DNA of 64,000 nt, taken from NCBI GenBank assembly GCA_045543615.1, contig JAZPXL010000037.1, positions 62,001-126,000 on the forward strand, in the 5' to 3' direction. Below the pieces are notes generated by a model, which made no database searches, was not told where the DNA came from, and saw nothing but the letters and a program-made list of their open reading frames with translations. This document shows, one piece after another, positions 1 to 9,271 of this stretch. Source of the stretch: CAG-390 sp045543615 (GTDB lineage Bacteria > Bacillota > Clostridia > Oscillospirales > CAG-272). The position numbers and the translations under genes were made by a program. Position 1 is the first letter of the stretch; each line of letters begins with the position of its first letter.

Positions 1-37
1 ATTTAGAGTGGTTTATTATTGATGAAAGTGAGAAGCT

Positions 38-535
38 ATGAGGATTATAGGAATTGACCCCGGACTTGCAACGATAGGTTGGGGAATAATTGATACCAAC
101 GGTTCGCATCATAAGCCTGTTGATTACGGAGCAATAATTACTCCTCCTCACACAGCTCTTGAGGACAGGCTGTTGATGATCTATCGTGATCTTTCGACAA
201 TCCTTGAGACTTATAAGCCTGAGGCTATGGCTGTTGAAGAGCTTTTCTTTAACACAAATATTACAACAGGTATCAGAGTCGCTGAGGCGAGAGGAGTCAT
301 TCTTCTTTGTGCAAAAGAACACAATGTGCCGATTTTCGAATACACGCCTCTTCAGGTAAAACAATCTGTTGTTGGCTATGGCAGAGCTGATAAAAAGCAA
401 GTGATCACTATGGTTTCAATGATACTTTCACTAAAAACACCTCCCAAGCCGGATGACACGGCAGATGCTCTTGCAATTGCAGTTTGTCACGCTCATTGCG
501 GAGGATCGAGAATTGCTAAATACTATAACGGGTAA
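38..535 (+). CDS. ruvC: Holliday junction resolvase RuvC
   Basis: RuvC cuts Holliday junctions symmetrically in concert with the RuvAB branch-migration motor during recombinational repair. The 165-residue product has the family's usual length. The N-terminus reads MRIIGIDPGLATIGWG, which is the RNase H-fold first strand with catalytic Asp7. Further acidic residues are Glu67/Glu68 (AVEELFF) and Asp139, Asp140 and Asp143 (KPDDTADALA), matching the D-E-D-D active site. It is followed after 5 bases by the methyltransferase gene, so the two are probably co-transcribed. ruvA and ruvB are not in the 37 bases available upstream. Confidence 0.96.
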   Translation: MRIIGIDPGLATIGWGIIDTNGSHHKPVDYGAIITPPHTALEDRLLMIYRDLSTILETYKPEAMAVEELFFNTNITTGIRVAEARGVILLCAKEHNVPIFEYTPLQVKQSVVGYGRADKKQVITMVSMILSLKTPPKPDDTADALAIAVCHAHCGGSRIAKYYNG

Positions 536-540
536 ATGAT

Positions 541-1416
541 ATGTGGGTAGCTGATAATTGGAAAGATTATGAATTGCTTGACACGTCAAGCGGAGAAAGA
601 CTTGAGCGATGGGGTAAGTATCTGTTGATTCGTCCTGATCCTCAGGTAATATGGAACAGCGAGAATAAACTTCCTGAGTGGAGACGTGCTGACGGTGTTT
701 ATAATCGCTCATCATCGGGAGGAGGAGGTTGGAAAGTCAACAAGCTTCCGTCCGAGTGGAATATTTCCTACGGAGAGTTGAATTTTGTGCTTCGTCCTAT
801 GGGATTTAAACACACAGGGCTTTTCCCCGAGCAAGCTGTTAACTGGGATTGGTTTTCTTCTTTGATCAAGAACTGTCCTTATCCCGTAAGAGTCCTCAAC
901 CTTTTTGCTTATACGGGTGGAGCTACGATAGCTGCTGCTAAGGCAGGAGCGTCGGTTTGCCACGTTGATTCGTCAAAAGGTATGGTTGCGCAGGCAAAAG
1001 AAAATGCAGCACTTTCAGGACTTTCTGATGCACCTATCAGGTATATTATTGATGACTGCAAGAAATTTGTTGAACGTGAAATTCGCAGAGGAAAGCAGTA
1101 CGAGGCAATTATTATGGATCCTCCATCCTACGGCAGAGGTCCTTCAGGCGAGGTGTGGAAGATCGAAGACTCGATCGACGAGCTCGTGACCCTTTGCTCA
1201 CGCTTGCTTTCTGACAGACCGTTGTTTTTCCTTATTAATTCATATACAACAGGCTTGTCTCCGCTTACAATGAAGTTTCTGATAGATCTGAAGATCACTT
1301 CAAAATTCGGCGGAAGCTGTGAGGCGGGCGAAATTGCCCTTCCTGTTTCGTCACAGGGAACCGTATTGCCTGCGGGAGCAAGTGCTCGCTGGACTTCTTT
1401 TGGAGGTAAACAGTAA
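541..1416 (+). CDS. class I SAM-dependent methyltransferase, RlmI-like (COG1092-type)
   Basis: This 291-residue protein is a Rossmann-fold methyltransferase of the group containing the 23S rRNA m5C enzyme RlmI. Visible motifs are the SAM-binding loop NLFAYTGGATIAAAKAG near residues 120-136, the acidic end of strand 2 (HVDSS) and the catalytic-type DPPSYGRG loop near residue 193. The N-terminal PUA domain of RlmI is absent, so the RNA target cannot be named. It starts 5 bases after ruvC and its stop overlaps the ecfA1 start by one base (TAATG), which implies translational coupling. RNA (cytosine or guanine) methylation is likely, but the substrate is unknown. Confidence 0.85.
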   Translation: MWVADNWKDYELLDTSSGERLERWGKYLLIRPDPQVIWNSENKLPEWRRADGVYNRSSSGGGGWKVNKLPSEWNISYGELNFVLRPMGFKHTGLFPEQAVNWDWFSSLIKNCPYPVRVLNLFAYTGGATIAAAKAGASVCHVDSSKGMVAQAKENAALSGLSDAPIRYIIDDCKKFVEREIRRGKQYEAIIMDPPSYGRGPSGEVWKIEDSIDELVTLCSRLLSDRPLFFLINSYTTGLSPLTMKFLIDLKITSKFGGSCEAGEIALPVSSQGTVLPAGASARWTSFGGKQ

Positions 1417-2294
1417 TGAGTGCATCTTTTATTGAAGCTGTTGGTCTTACTTTCTCATACGAAGATACAGAAAAGGCAGAGCGAGAAAATAAATATGCAT
1501 TATGCGGTGTAGATATTACAATTAACAAAGGCGAATATATCGCAGTTGTAGGAAGAAACGGTTCGGGAAAGTCTACTTTTGCCAAACTTCTCAATCTTGT
1601 TCTTGAGCCCACCGGTGGCGAGCTTTATGTCAACGGTAAGCTTGTTAGCGGTGAACTTTCGGATGATGAGATCATTGAGCTGAGACGAAGCGTTGGTATG
1701 GTATTTCAGAATCCCGACAATCAAATCGTTGCAACAATCGTAGAAGAAGATGTAGCATTTGGACCTGAAAATATCGGTGTACCAAGCGAAGAAATTCGCA
1801 GACGAGTTGATGATGCACTTGGTGCTGTCGGGATGTTAGAATACGCAAAGCACGAGCCTCATCGTCTCTCCGGTGGGCAGAAGCAAAGAGTTGCCATTGC
1901 AGGTATTATTGCCTTGATGCCCGATTGTATGATTTTTGATGAGTCAACTGCTATGCTTGATCCAATCGGTCGCAGGGAAGTGCTTGATGTCATTGAGCAT
2001 CTTGTTCGTGACCGTGGTATTACCGTAATCAATATTACTCACCATATGAATGAAGCAGCAAGGGCTGACAGAGTTATCGTTATGGATAAAGGAAAAGTAA
2101 TTGCTGACGGAACCCCGTATGATATATTTGGTAACGAAGAACTGTTAAGTCAAGCAGGTCTCGAGCTTCCTCAGTCATCATTATTGCTCTCAAGACTTTC
2201 AAAATCCGGTGTGGAGTTTGACTCTATGGCAATTAATCCCGATAGTTGCTCTGAACTGATATATCAAAAAATTCTAACAAATTCGGCTAAATAA
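1416..2294 (+). CDS. ecfA1: ECF transporter energy-coupling ATPase EcfA1
   Basis: One of two ABC ATPases that power energy-coupling factor transporters, which import vitamins and transition metals through exchangeable S-components. The 292 residues contain Walker A GRNGSGKST near residue 47, a Q-loop (VFQNPDNQIV), the signature LSGGQKQRV and a Walker B with DES instead of DEP (CMIFDESTAMLDP). The DES variant is typical of EcfA1. It overlaps the preceding gene by one base and leads directly into ecfA2. Confidence 0.96.
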   Translation: MSASFIEAVGLTFSYEDTEKAERENKYALCGVDITINKGEYIAVVGRNGSGKSTFAKLLNLVLEPTGGELYVNGKLVSGELSDDEIIELRRSVGMVFQNPDNQIVATIVEEDVAFGPENIGVPSEEIRRRVDDALGAVGMLEYAKHEPHRLSGGQKQRVAIAGIIALMPDCMIFDESTAMLDPIGRREVLDVIEHLVRDRGITVINITHHMNEAARADRVIVMDKGKVIADGTPYDIFGNEELLSQAGLELPQSSLLLSRLSKSGVEFDSMAINPDSCSELIYQKILTNSAK

Positions 2295-2297
2295 AAA

Positions 2298-3164
2298 ATG
2301 ATAAGTAAACTTAAACTTCAAAATGTTTCGTATGTTTACAGCCCAAAAACTCCGTTTGAAAACAGAGCTCTTGACAATATAAACCTTGAACTTGAAAGTG
2401 GAATTACGCTTGGTATAATCGGGCATACAGGCTCAGGTAAGTCTACGCTCATAAAACTTTTCAACGGTCTTGAAAAGCCAACTGAAGGACGGGTATATGT
2501 AGACGGCGACGACATCTGGCAAAATCCAAAAAAAATTAATAACATTCGTTTTAAGGTCGGTCTTGTAATGCAGTATCCTGAATATCAGCTGTTTGAAGAA
2601 ACAGTTGCACTTGATATTGCATACGGCCCCCGTAATATGGGACTTGATGCCGAGACAATTGACGAAAGAGTTCGTCATTTTGCTTCAATTGTCGGTCTGT
2701 CTGAAGATGCACTTGATCGCTCTCCTTTTGAATTATCAGGAGGACAGAAGAGACGAGTTGCTATTGCGGGAATTATGGCTATGAAGCCGGATATTCTTGT
2801 ACTTGACGAACCTGCAGCCGGACTTGATCCCGAGGGCAGAAACTCAATATTTAACGCCATTGATGAGTACAGAAGAACTGAAAATGCAACAGTTATAATA
2901 GTATCGCACAGTATGGAAGATATGGCGGTACGATGCGATAAGATAGCTGTTCTTTCAAAAGGTAAGCTTTTATCAGTGGGCACCGTTGATGAGATCTTCT
3001 CATCGCCATCTTTGCTTGTTGAAGCGGGACTTGATGTGCCGGAGATAACAATGGTTGCATCATCCCTCGAAAAGAAGGGCATATTCTTCGGCAAACCTAT
3101 ATACAGAGTTGATGATGCCGTTGAAGCTCTGCTTCCAAAGCTTATTGGAGGGGAGAGCAAATGA
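2298..3164 (+). CDS. ecfA2: ECF transporter energy-coupling ATPase EcfA2
   Basis: Second ATPase of the ECF module, pairing with EcfA1 on the cytoplasmic face of EcfT. The 288 residues show Walker A GHTGSGKST, a Q-loop (VMQYPEYQLFEE), signature LSGGQKRRV and Walker B ILVLDEPAAGLDP. The YPEYQLFEE segment is characteristic of EcfA2. Three bases separate it from ecfA1, and its stop overlaps the ecfT start in an ATGA arrangement, so the three subunits are probably made in fixed proportion. Confidence 0.96.
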   Translation: MISKLKLQNVSYVYSPKTPFENRALDNINLELESGITLGIIGHTGSGKSTLIKLFNGLEKPTEGRVYVDGDDIWQNPKKINNIRFKVGLVMQYPEYQLFEETVALDIAYGPRNMGLDAETIDERVRHFASIVGLSEDALDRSPFELSGGQKRRVAIAGIMAMKPDILVLDEPAAGLDPEGRNSIFNAIDEYRRTENATVIIVSHSMEDMAVRCDKIAVLSKGKLLSVGTVDEIFSSPSLLVEAGLDVPEITMVASSLEKKGIFFGKPIYRVDDAVEALLPKLIGGESK

Positions 3165-3982
3165 AAAACATCGCATTTGGACAGTATTATCCAACAAATT
3201 CTCCCATTCACAGACTTGACGGAAGAACAAAGATTCTTCTTGCGATTATTTATATAGTTATCGCGTTCTTCTGTCGCTCGCTTATGTCTTTTGCATTTCT
3301 CCTGCTTTTAACTTTTGCAACTGTACTTTTGACACGTATACCATTTTCCGTAATTATGCGATCGTTGCGTGCAATTGTTTTCATTTTGATTTTTACCTTC
3401 GCTATCAATATGTTTTTCACAGTTGGAGACGGAACGCCGATTTTTTCCTGGTGGATATTCACGCTGTACGCCGAAGGTATTTGGAACGCAGCATTCATCG
3501 CTGTACGAATTCTGTGCCTGATTCTCGGATCGACTATCTTTATTTCGTACACCACAACACCAATAGAGCTGACGCATTCAATAGAGTCCTTGCTATCGCC
3601 ACTCAAAAAAACCAAAATACCTGTTCACGACTTTGCGATGATGATGTCGATAGTGCTTCGATTCATCCCGGCTCTGTCTGAGGAAACAGATAAGATTATG
3701 ACAGCTCAAAAGGCAAGGGGTGCTGATTTTACAACAGGCTCTGTAATTGCAAGGGCTAAGGCTTTAATTCCTGTCCTAATTCCTCTCTTTGTGTCTGCTT
3801 TCAGAAGATCCGATGAGCTTGCAACTGCTATGGAATGCAGATGCTATCACGGCGGAAACGGCAGGACGAAGATGAATGTTTCTCATATGAAAGCCCCTGA
3901 TTTTGCAGCTCTCGCAGTTGCCGTTGTTTCATCTGCCGCTTTGATTCTTTTGAATTACGTTGAACTTGGGTATGTAATGTAA
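3161..3982 (+). CDS. ecfT: ECF transporter transmembrane protein EcfT
   Basis: Membrane scaffold of the ECF transporter that transmits ATPase movement to substrate-binding S-components. The 273-residue sequence starts GQYYPTNSPIHRLDGRTKILL, a typical EcfT beginning, and has about five to six hydrophobic helices. The coupling-helix motif region AQKARGADF lies near residue 184, and a second Ala-Arg-type motif (AMECRCYHGG) near residue 226. It overlaps ecfA2 by 4 bases and truA by one base. No S-component gene is nearby, so this is the shared group II type module. Confidence 0.95.
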   Translation: MKNIAFGQYYPTNSPIHRLDGRTKILLAIIYIVIAFFCRSLMSFAFLLLLTFATVLLTRIPFSVIMRSLRAIVFILIFTFAINMFFTVGDGTPIFSWWIFTLYAEGIWNAAFIAVRILCLILGSTIFISYTTTPIELTHSIESLLSPLKKTKIPVHDFAMMMSIVLRFIPALSEETDKIMTAQKARGADFTTGSVIARAKALIPVLIPLFVSAFRRSDELATAMECRCYHGGNGRTKMNVSHMKAPDFAALAVAVVSSAALILLNYVELGYVM

Positions 3983-4758
3983 TGAAGATATTGCTAAAAA
4001 TTGCTTTCAAGGGCACAAATTTCAATGGCTATCAGGTGCAAGGTAATACCCCTACAATTCAAAAGGCGTTAAACGAAGCGGCTGACGATCTTTTTGGATT
4101 TCCTTGTGATATAACAGGATGCAGCAGAACCGACTCAGGCGTACACGCAAGATGCTTTTGTGCTACAATTTCTGCAAAAAAGCAGGACAGCATTGTTTGC
4201 ACAATTCCTCTTGACAGAATACCGAGAGCTTTAAACATTAGACTCCCTGACGATATTTCAGTGCTTTCAGCTGCGAAGGTTCCGAGTGATTTTCACCCCC
4301 GTTACTCGGTGTGCGAAAAAACTTATTCCTACGTTATCGACAACAGCACTGAAAGAGATCCGTTTTATGTTGGGCTGGCACTTCATTTTCCAAAAGAGAT
4401 CACCTCAGATGGTATAGAAAGAATGAACGTTGCTGCAAATCTTCTGTGTGGGACGCACGATTTCAAGTCTTTTATGGCTGCAGGCTCAAAGATAGTTGAC
4501 TCTACAAGGACTATTCGTTCCTGTTCAGTACAAAAAGTTAGTAATAAAATCACAATCAATGTTACAGCAGATGGTTTTCTATATAATATGGTCAGAATCA
4601 TCTGTGGAACTTTGCTTGATGTAGGACTTGGTAAAACCGAGCCCTATGCTATAACGGATATAATCGAAGGAAAGAACAGGCGTCTTGCCGGGGCAACTTT
4701 GCCGCCTGACGGTCTTTACCTCACCGAGGTTAAATATCCAATTGACTATTTTTCATAG
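3982..4758 (+). CDS. truA: tRNA pseudouridine(38-40) synthase TruA
   Basis: TruA isomerizes uridines 38-40 in the anticodon stem of many tRNAs. The 258-residue protein carries the catalytic motif CSRTDSGVHA with the nucleophile Asp51, and the C-terminal FLYNMVRIICGTLLDVG segment typical of the family. Its length is normal. Its start overlaps the ecfT stop (TAATG), and truA after ecfA1-ecfA2-ecfT is a conserved Firmicutes order. It appears to be the last gene of the operon that starts at or before ruvC. Confidence 0.97.
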   Translation: MKILLKIAFKGTNFNGYQVQGNTPTIQKALNEAADDLFGFPCDITGCSRTDSGVHARCFCATISAKKQDSIVCTIPLDRIPRALNIRLPDDISVLSAAKVPSDFHPRYSVCEKTYSYVIDNSTERDPFYVGLALHFPKEITSDGIERMNVAANLLCGTHDFKSFMAAGSKIVDSTRTIRSCSVQKVSNKITINVTADGFLYNMVRIICGTLLDVGLGKTEPYAITDIIEGKNRRLAGATLPPDGLYLTEVKYPIDYFS

Positions 4759-4794
4759 TCTAAAATAGAATCCATCAGAACCGGAGGTGTTGCA

Positions 4795-6066
4795 TTGAAT
4801 AAATTCATAATGATTGTGAAGCGCATTTTTGTGCCAAACAACGCTGATGATACAGTTACCGGAAAAGACAAATCAGATGCAATTGAAGATATCTTCGGTC
4901 AAGAGAACGAATTCAATGTGTTTTACGATAACACCTCTGTATTTTATCGGATTGTAGAATTTGTGCTCTTAGCTGCATTTCTGTTTTACTTTATCTTTTC
5001 GGCATTTGGCAATGTGGGAAGCATAACAGAGGAAAACCTTGATTATATTCTCAGAAACTTTGCGCTGAAGCTTGAAGAAAACGAGTCACAAGCAGGCACG
5101 GTGATTCAATATAACCCAGATGCAAATATGTCTTTTTCTTCATTTGGCAAGGGACTTGCAGTTTGCTCTGCCTCAAATCTATCCATCTTCTCAGCTACCG
5201 GCAGACAGATTTGCAATGAACAGATTGATTATCTGCGACCTGTAATGAAGGCATCATCAAAATATGTTGTTTTATATGATGAAGGCACACGCAATTACAG
5301 CGTATTCAATTCTTTTACAAAGGTCTACAATGGAGAGTGTGATTACACTATTTCGTCAGTAGATGTCTCCGATAACGGTTATTATGCAATTGTAACCAAG
5401 GATATTGAATACAACTCATCTGTCGAGGTTTATAATTCAAATTTCAAGCTTGTAAACCGATATCTCAAAAATGATTATGTCATTGGAACAGATATCAACA
5501 ATAACAATGTACTTATTGCCACGCTTGGTGTCGACAGCAATGGAAATTATTTGACAGAACTTATCGTTGGAACACACGGACAGAGCGAGGTTGACGCACA
5601 AGCTTATGTTGAAAAGCATTTTCCTCTTGAATGTGGACTCACAGATGACGGTTTTTACCTGCTAAGTAAAGAAGCCTTACTGTTCTTTGACTCAAACGGT
5701 AATGTTATAAGCCAATTTGAGTACAAAGACAAACATTTAAGTCTCTTTTCTGTTGACACTAAAGGCGCATTACTCTTGTTTAAAGAAGATTCGATGAACA
5801 AAGAATATTTGGCTTTGGTCGTTGACAAATCGGGAAGAGAAGTCTCATCCCTCTCTCTTCAAGGATCAATTTGGGATGTTCTTAAAGTCGGAGATGATTC
5901 ATATATACTCACCGACAAGGGTATATATAATATGAAAGACAGCTCAAATTATTTTGAAGAATATACGCGCAGCGACATCGCAAGCAAGCTTATCGCATAC
6001 TCAGAAAACAAAATTTATATTTGTAACAAAACAAATGCCCCACTGATAGAAATTAAACGGGGCTGA
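4795..6066 (+). CDS. DUF5711-like membrane-anchored beta-propeller protein
   Basis: Function unknown. The 423-residue protein has a short charged cytoplasmic N-terminus, one transmembrane helix at about residues 50-70 (FYRIVEFVLLAAFLFYFIF), then a long extracytoplasmic part of repeated short beta-strands with alternating Gly, Asp and Asn turns, resembling a beta-propeller. I judge it close to the DUF5711 family from this architecture. The start is TTG, with a GGAGGT ribosome site 7 bases upstream; no better ATG exists nearby. The CvpA gene begins almost at its stop codon, so the two are probably expressed together. A surface sensor or scaffold role is only a guess. Confidence 0.7.
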   Translation: MNKFIMIVKRIFVPNNADDTVTGKDKSDAIEDIFGQENEFNVFYDNTSVFYRIVEFVLLAAFLFYFIFSAFGNVGSITEENLDYILRNFALKLEENESQAGTVIQYNPDANMSFSSFGKGLAVCSASNLSIFSATGRQICNEQIDYLRPVMKASSKYVVLYDEGTRNYSVFNSFTKVYNGECDYTISSVDVSDNGYYAIVTKDIEYNSSVEVYNSNFKLVNRYLKNDYVIGTDINNNNVLIATLGVDSNGNYLTELIVGTHGQSEVDAQAYVEKHFPLECGLTDDGFYLLSKEALLFFDSNGNVISQFEYKDKHLSLFSVDTKGALLLFKEDSMNKEYLALVVDKSGREVSSLSLQGSIWDVLKVGDDSYILTDKGIYNMKDSSNYFEEYTRSDIASKLIAYSENKIYICNKTNAPLIEIKRG

Positions 6067-6079
6067 TATGGAGGAAATT

Positions 6080-6805
6080 ATGAACTGGTTACTCGACATT
6101 ATTCTTGTTATTTTCTTTGCACTCGTAGTTTTCATTACCGCAAAACGTGGTTTTGTTAAATCCGTCTGGAGCCTTATTACCTCAGTTGCCGCTTTGGCAG
6201 CCGCTCTGTTGTTTGGCGAGCTTCTCGGTGGATTCATCTATGACATCTTTGCTCTTGACTTTTTCACTTCGACAATTGAGACAGCTCTCAGCGCAATTAT
6301 TCAGCCTGAAGCAGGACTTTACAATATCGCGCAGCTCTTTGAGGAAACAAGCGAAGAGTTCATAAACATTCTTGCATCCTGTGGAATTACTGCTGAAGAA
6401 ATCGCGTCGCAGTATGCAGATATAACAGCTGCAACATCTGAAGCTTTCACCGAATTTGCACGCTCACTTGCAGCACCTGTTGCAAGAACCATCTCAAACG
6501 CTATTGCATACGCTGCAATCTTCGTTGTTACTCTCATAGTTATGTTTATCGTCGGCAAGATCGTCAATCTTGCAGTCAAGCTTCCTGTTCTCAAGCAGGC
6601 AAACGGACTTCTTGGTGCAGTTCTTGGTATTGTTATTGGTTTGATTTACATATGGGTTATCAGTATTGTTATCAGCATTTTTGTTGAGACAGGACTTATT
6701 GGTGAATCTACTGAAACGCTCAGAGCGATAGCAGAGAACTCATATATCTTCAGATTCTTCTGCCATCTCTCACCGCTTGACTATGTTAATATCAAATCGT
6801 TTTGA
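6080..6805 (+). CDS. CvpA family membrane protein
   Basis: CvpA-family proteins are small polytopic inner-membrane proteins, named for colicin V production and linked to envelope stress. The product begins MNWLLDIILVIFFALVVFITAKRGF, where the Lys-Arg-Gly-Phe after the first helix is the family hallmark. Further hydrophobic helices lie near residues 32-55, 140-165 and 180-215, with an Ala/Glu-rich soluble loop between them. An ATG 12 bases upstream is also in frame, but GGAGGA sits just after it and correctly precedes the ATG used here. Expressed with the preceding propeller protein. Confidence 0.82.
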   Translation: MNWLLDIILVIFFALVVFITAKRGFVKSVWSLITSVAALAAALLFGELLGGFIYDIFALDFFTSTIETALSAIIQPEAGLYNIAQLFEETSEEFINILASCGITAEEIASQYADITAATSEAFTEFARSLAAPVARTISNAIAYAAIFVVTLIVMFIVGKIVNLAVKLPVLKQANGLLGAVLGIVIGLIYIWVISIVISIFVETGLIGESTETLRAIAENSYIFRFFCHLSPLDYVNIKSF

Positions 6806-6824
6806 TATTGCAAACTTAATTATT

Positions 6825-6852
6825 ACATAATGATAATTGTTCATCATTATGT
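6825..6852. promoter_or_regulatory. perfect 10-bp inverted repeat between cvpA and clpE-like gene
   Basis: The arms ACATAATGAT and ATCATTATGT are exact reverse complements separated by 8 bases. No T-tract follows, so it is a poor terminator. It lies 31 bases before the start of the ClpE-like gene, as an operator or leader hairpin would. It does not look like the heptamer direct repeat recognized by CtsR. Confidence 0.5.
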
Positions 6853-6882
6853 CTACGCACTAATTCTAACGAGGATTATTCC

Positions 6883-9246
6883 ATGGTTAAATGTTCAAAA
6901 TGTAAAAAAAGGTATGCCGTTGTTTTCGTAACACGACTTGAAAACGGTGAAAAGCTCACAGAAGGTCTTTGCTTACAATGCGCCCGTGAGCTTGGTGTAC
7001 CTGTTGATGATATAATGGGCGAACAGCTCAAAAAGATGGGTATCTCCCCAGAGCAGATGGACGAGCTTGAGAAAAGTATGGCTGATTTGGTTGAATCAAG
7101 CGATTTTCCCGAGCTTGCTGATGATGGCTCACCCGTACTTCCTGATGATGGAGGTGCTCCTTCAATTAACCTTCAAAAGCTCTTTTCAGAAACTTTTGGT
7201 AATTCAGGAACAGATGCAACACCCGAGGGTGAAGGATCTGATCTTCCCGCAGAAGTTGCATCTGACGGAACTCAGGGCTCAGCTAATAGGCATAGAGGTG
7301 GAAAAAAAGGTGAGGAAAGACCTAAGCGTGAGTTTCTCGACAGATACTGCAAAAACCTCACGGATATGGCTCGAAAGGGCAGACTTGACCGTATAGTCGG
7401 CAGAGAAAACGAGCTTGCAAGAGTAATTCAAATTCTTTGCAGAAGACAAAAGAACAACCCGTGTCTTATTGGTGAACCCGGTGTCGGTAAGACTGCCATA
7501 GCTGAGGCTTTAGCTCAAAAGATTGCATCCGGTGATGTTCCGTATAAGCTTAAAAACGTTGAGCTTTATCTTGTTGACCTGACAGCTATCGTTGCGGGAA
7601 CACAGTTCAGAGGTCAGTTTGAGCAACGAATGTTGAGTCTGATTAATGAGGTTAAGGCAGCCGGCAATATCATTCTTGTTATCGACGAGGTTCATAATCT
7701 TGTCGGAACAGGTGGTGGCGAGGGAAGCACTAACGCTGCAAATATTATGAAGCCGGCTCTTTCTCGTGGCGAAATTAGGGTCATTGGCGCAACTACACTT
7801 AATGAATACCGTAAATATATCGAAAAGGATTCAGCTTTAGAGCGCAGATTCCAGCCTGTCACTGTTAATGAGCCGTCTGTTAAAGAAGCGGCTTTGATGC
7901 TTGGTGGAATCAAACATTATTACGAAGAGTTCCATCATATAACAATTCCGGATGATTTGCTTTTGAGAGCAGTCGTTCTTTCTGAAAGATATATCACAGA
8001 TAGGTATTTGCCTGATAAGGCGATAGACTTGCTCGATGAGGCGGCTGCAGCACTTTCACTTTCAAGCGCGGCAATCAACGAAACCTATTCGATCAGGGAG
8101 CAGTTGCTTAGGCTCAAAGAGGAAAGAGAAGCGTTTGAAGCAGCAACGGAGCAGAACGAGGAGAAGAAATACGAACGTATTGCCAACATTAAGGCAAAAG
8201 AAATGGCACTTTCAGATCGACTTGCTCAGCTTGAGCCTGAATGCGAAAAGGTAGTGCTTACGCTTGAGCACCTTGCATCCGTCATTCAAGTATGGACGGG
8301 TATTCCCGCAACTACTATTAAAGCCAACGAGTTTGAGCGCATAGACGGCCTTGAATCAAGAATTCGCTCCCGACTTGTCGGACAGGATAGCGCAGTTTCG
8401 GCTGTTACCAGAGCGATAAAGCGAAACCGTGCCGGTATTTCATATAAGCGAAAACCCGTTTCATTCATTTTTGCAGGCCCGACTGGTGTCGGTAAAACTG
8501 AGCTTGTTAAAGTTCTTGCAGCCGATCTGTTTGATGCGCCGGAAAATCTTATCAGATTTGATATGTCCGAATTTATGGAAAAGCATACGGTTTCTCGTCT
8601 TATCGGCTCTCCTCCTGGATATGTAGGATATGAAGAAGCAGGTCAGCTTACAGAAAAGATCCGTCGCAGACCTTATTCTGTGGTTCTTTTCGATGAGATC
8701 GAAAAGGCACATCCTGATGTGTTAAATATTCTTTTGCAGATTCTTGATGACGGCAGAGTAACTGATGCACAGGGAAGAAGTGTGAATTTCGAGAATACAA
8801 TAATTGTTATGACCACAAACGCAGGCTCCGGTGGCTCTGCTTCTGCTCTCGGGTTTACTGCATCAAGTGCTGAGGCCGAGCACAACCGAGTAGAAAAGGC
8901 TCTCTTGCAATTCCTGCGCCCCGAATTTCTTAATCGTGTTGATGAAGTAATTGTGTTCAATTCACTCACACCCGAAAACTTCAGCGCAATTGTAAAGATT
9001 ATGCTAACGGATCTGAGGGATGTTTTAGCAGATAGAAACATTGAATTTTCCTTCACTGATGAAAGCGCAGACTTTATTGCAAAGGAATCTTTCTCAGTAA
9101 AGTATGGCGCACGAAATATGAGAAGATATATTCAACGTAATGTTGAGGACGCTATTGCTGAAAAAATAGTGTCCGATTATCAAGGGTCAATAAGAAGCTT
9201 TTCCCTTGATGTGATTGACAGCAAGCTTGTTGTCAATTGCTCCTAA
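6883..9246 (+). CDS. clpE: ClpE-type ATP-dependent Clp unfoldase
   Basis: A class I Hsp100/AAA+ unfoldase that feeds proteins to ClpP. The 787-residue chain begins with a zinc-finger-like domain (MVKCSKCKK ... CLQCAREL, two CxxC pairs) in place of the double Clp_N repeat, which is the ClpE layout. An acidic linker follows, then AAA domain 1 with Walker A GEPGVGKT near residue 197 and Walker B ILVIDEVHNLVG, a short coiled-coil middle domain (about 395-450), AAA domain 2 with GPTGVGKT near 532 and Walker B VLFDEIEKAHPD, and a C-terminal D2-small domain. A GAGG site precedes the ATG. Its neighbour is a degenerate P-type ATPase. A ClpC role cannot be excluded. Confidence 0.88.
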   Translation: MVKCSKCKKRYAVVFVTRLENGEKLTEGLCLQCARELGVPVDDIMGEQLKKMGISPEQMDELEKSMADLVESSDFPELADDGSPVLPDDGGAPSINLQKLFSETFGNSGTDATPEGEGSDLPAEVASDGTQGSANRHRGGKKGEERPKREFLDRYCKNLTDMARKGRLDRIVGRENELARVIQILCRRQKNNPCLIGEPGVGKTAIAEALAQKIASGDVPYKLKNVELYLVDLTAIVAGTQFRGQFEQRMLSLINEVKAAGNIILVIDEVHNLVGTGGGEGSTNAANIMKPALSRGEIRVIGATTLNEYRKYIEKDSALERRFQPVTVNEPSVKEAALMLGGIKHYYEEFHHITIPDDLLLRAVVLSERYITDRYLPDKAIDLLDEAAAALSLSSAAINETYSIREQLLRLKEEREAFEAATEQNEEKKYERIANIKAKEMALSDRLAQLEPECEKVVLTLEHLASVIQVWTGIPATTIKANEFERIDGLESRIRSRLVGQDSAVSAVTRAIKRNRAGISYKRKPVSFIFAGPTGVGKTELVKVLAADLFDAPENLIRFDMSEFMEKHTVSRLIGSPPGYVGYEEAGQLTEKIRRRPYSVVLFDEIEKAHPDVLNILLQILDDGRVTDAQGRSVNFENTIIVMTTNAGSGGSASALGFTASSAEAEHNRVEKALLQFLRPEFLNRVDEVIVFNSLTPENFSAIVKIMLTDLRDVLADRNIEFSFTDESADFIAKESFSVKYGARNMRRYIQRNVEDAIAEKIVSDYQGSIRSFSLDVIDSKLVVNCS

Positions 9247-9271
9247 TTTTATTGAATAAGGGGGTGACGAT

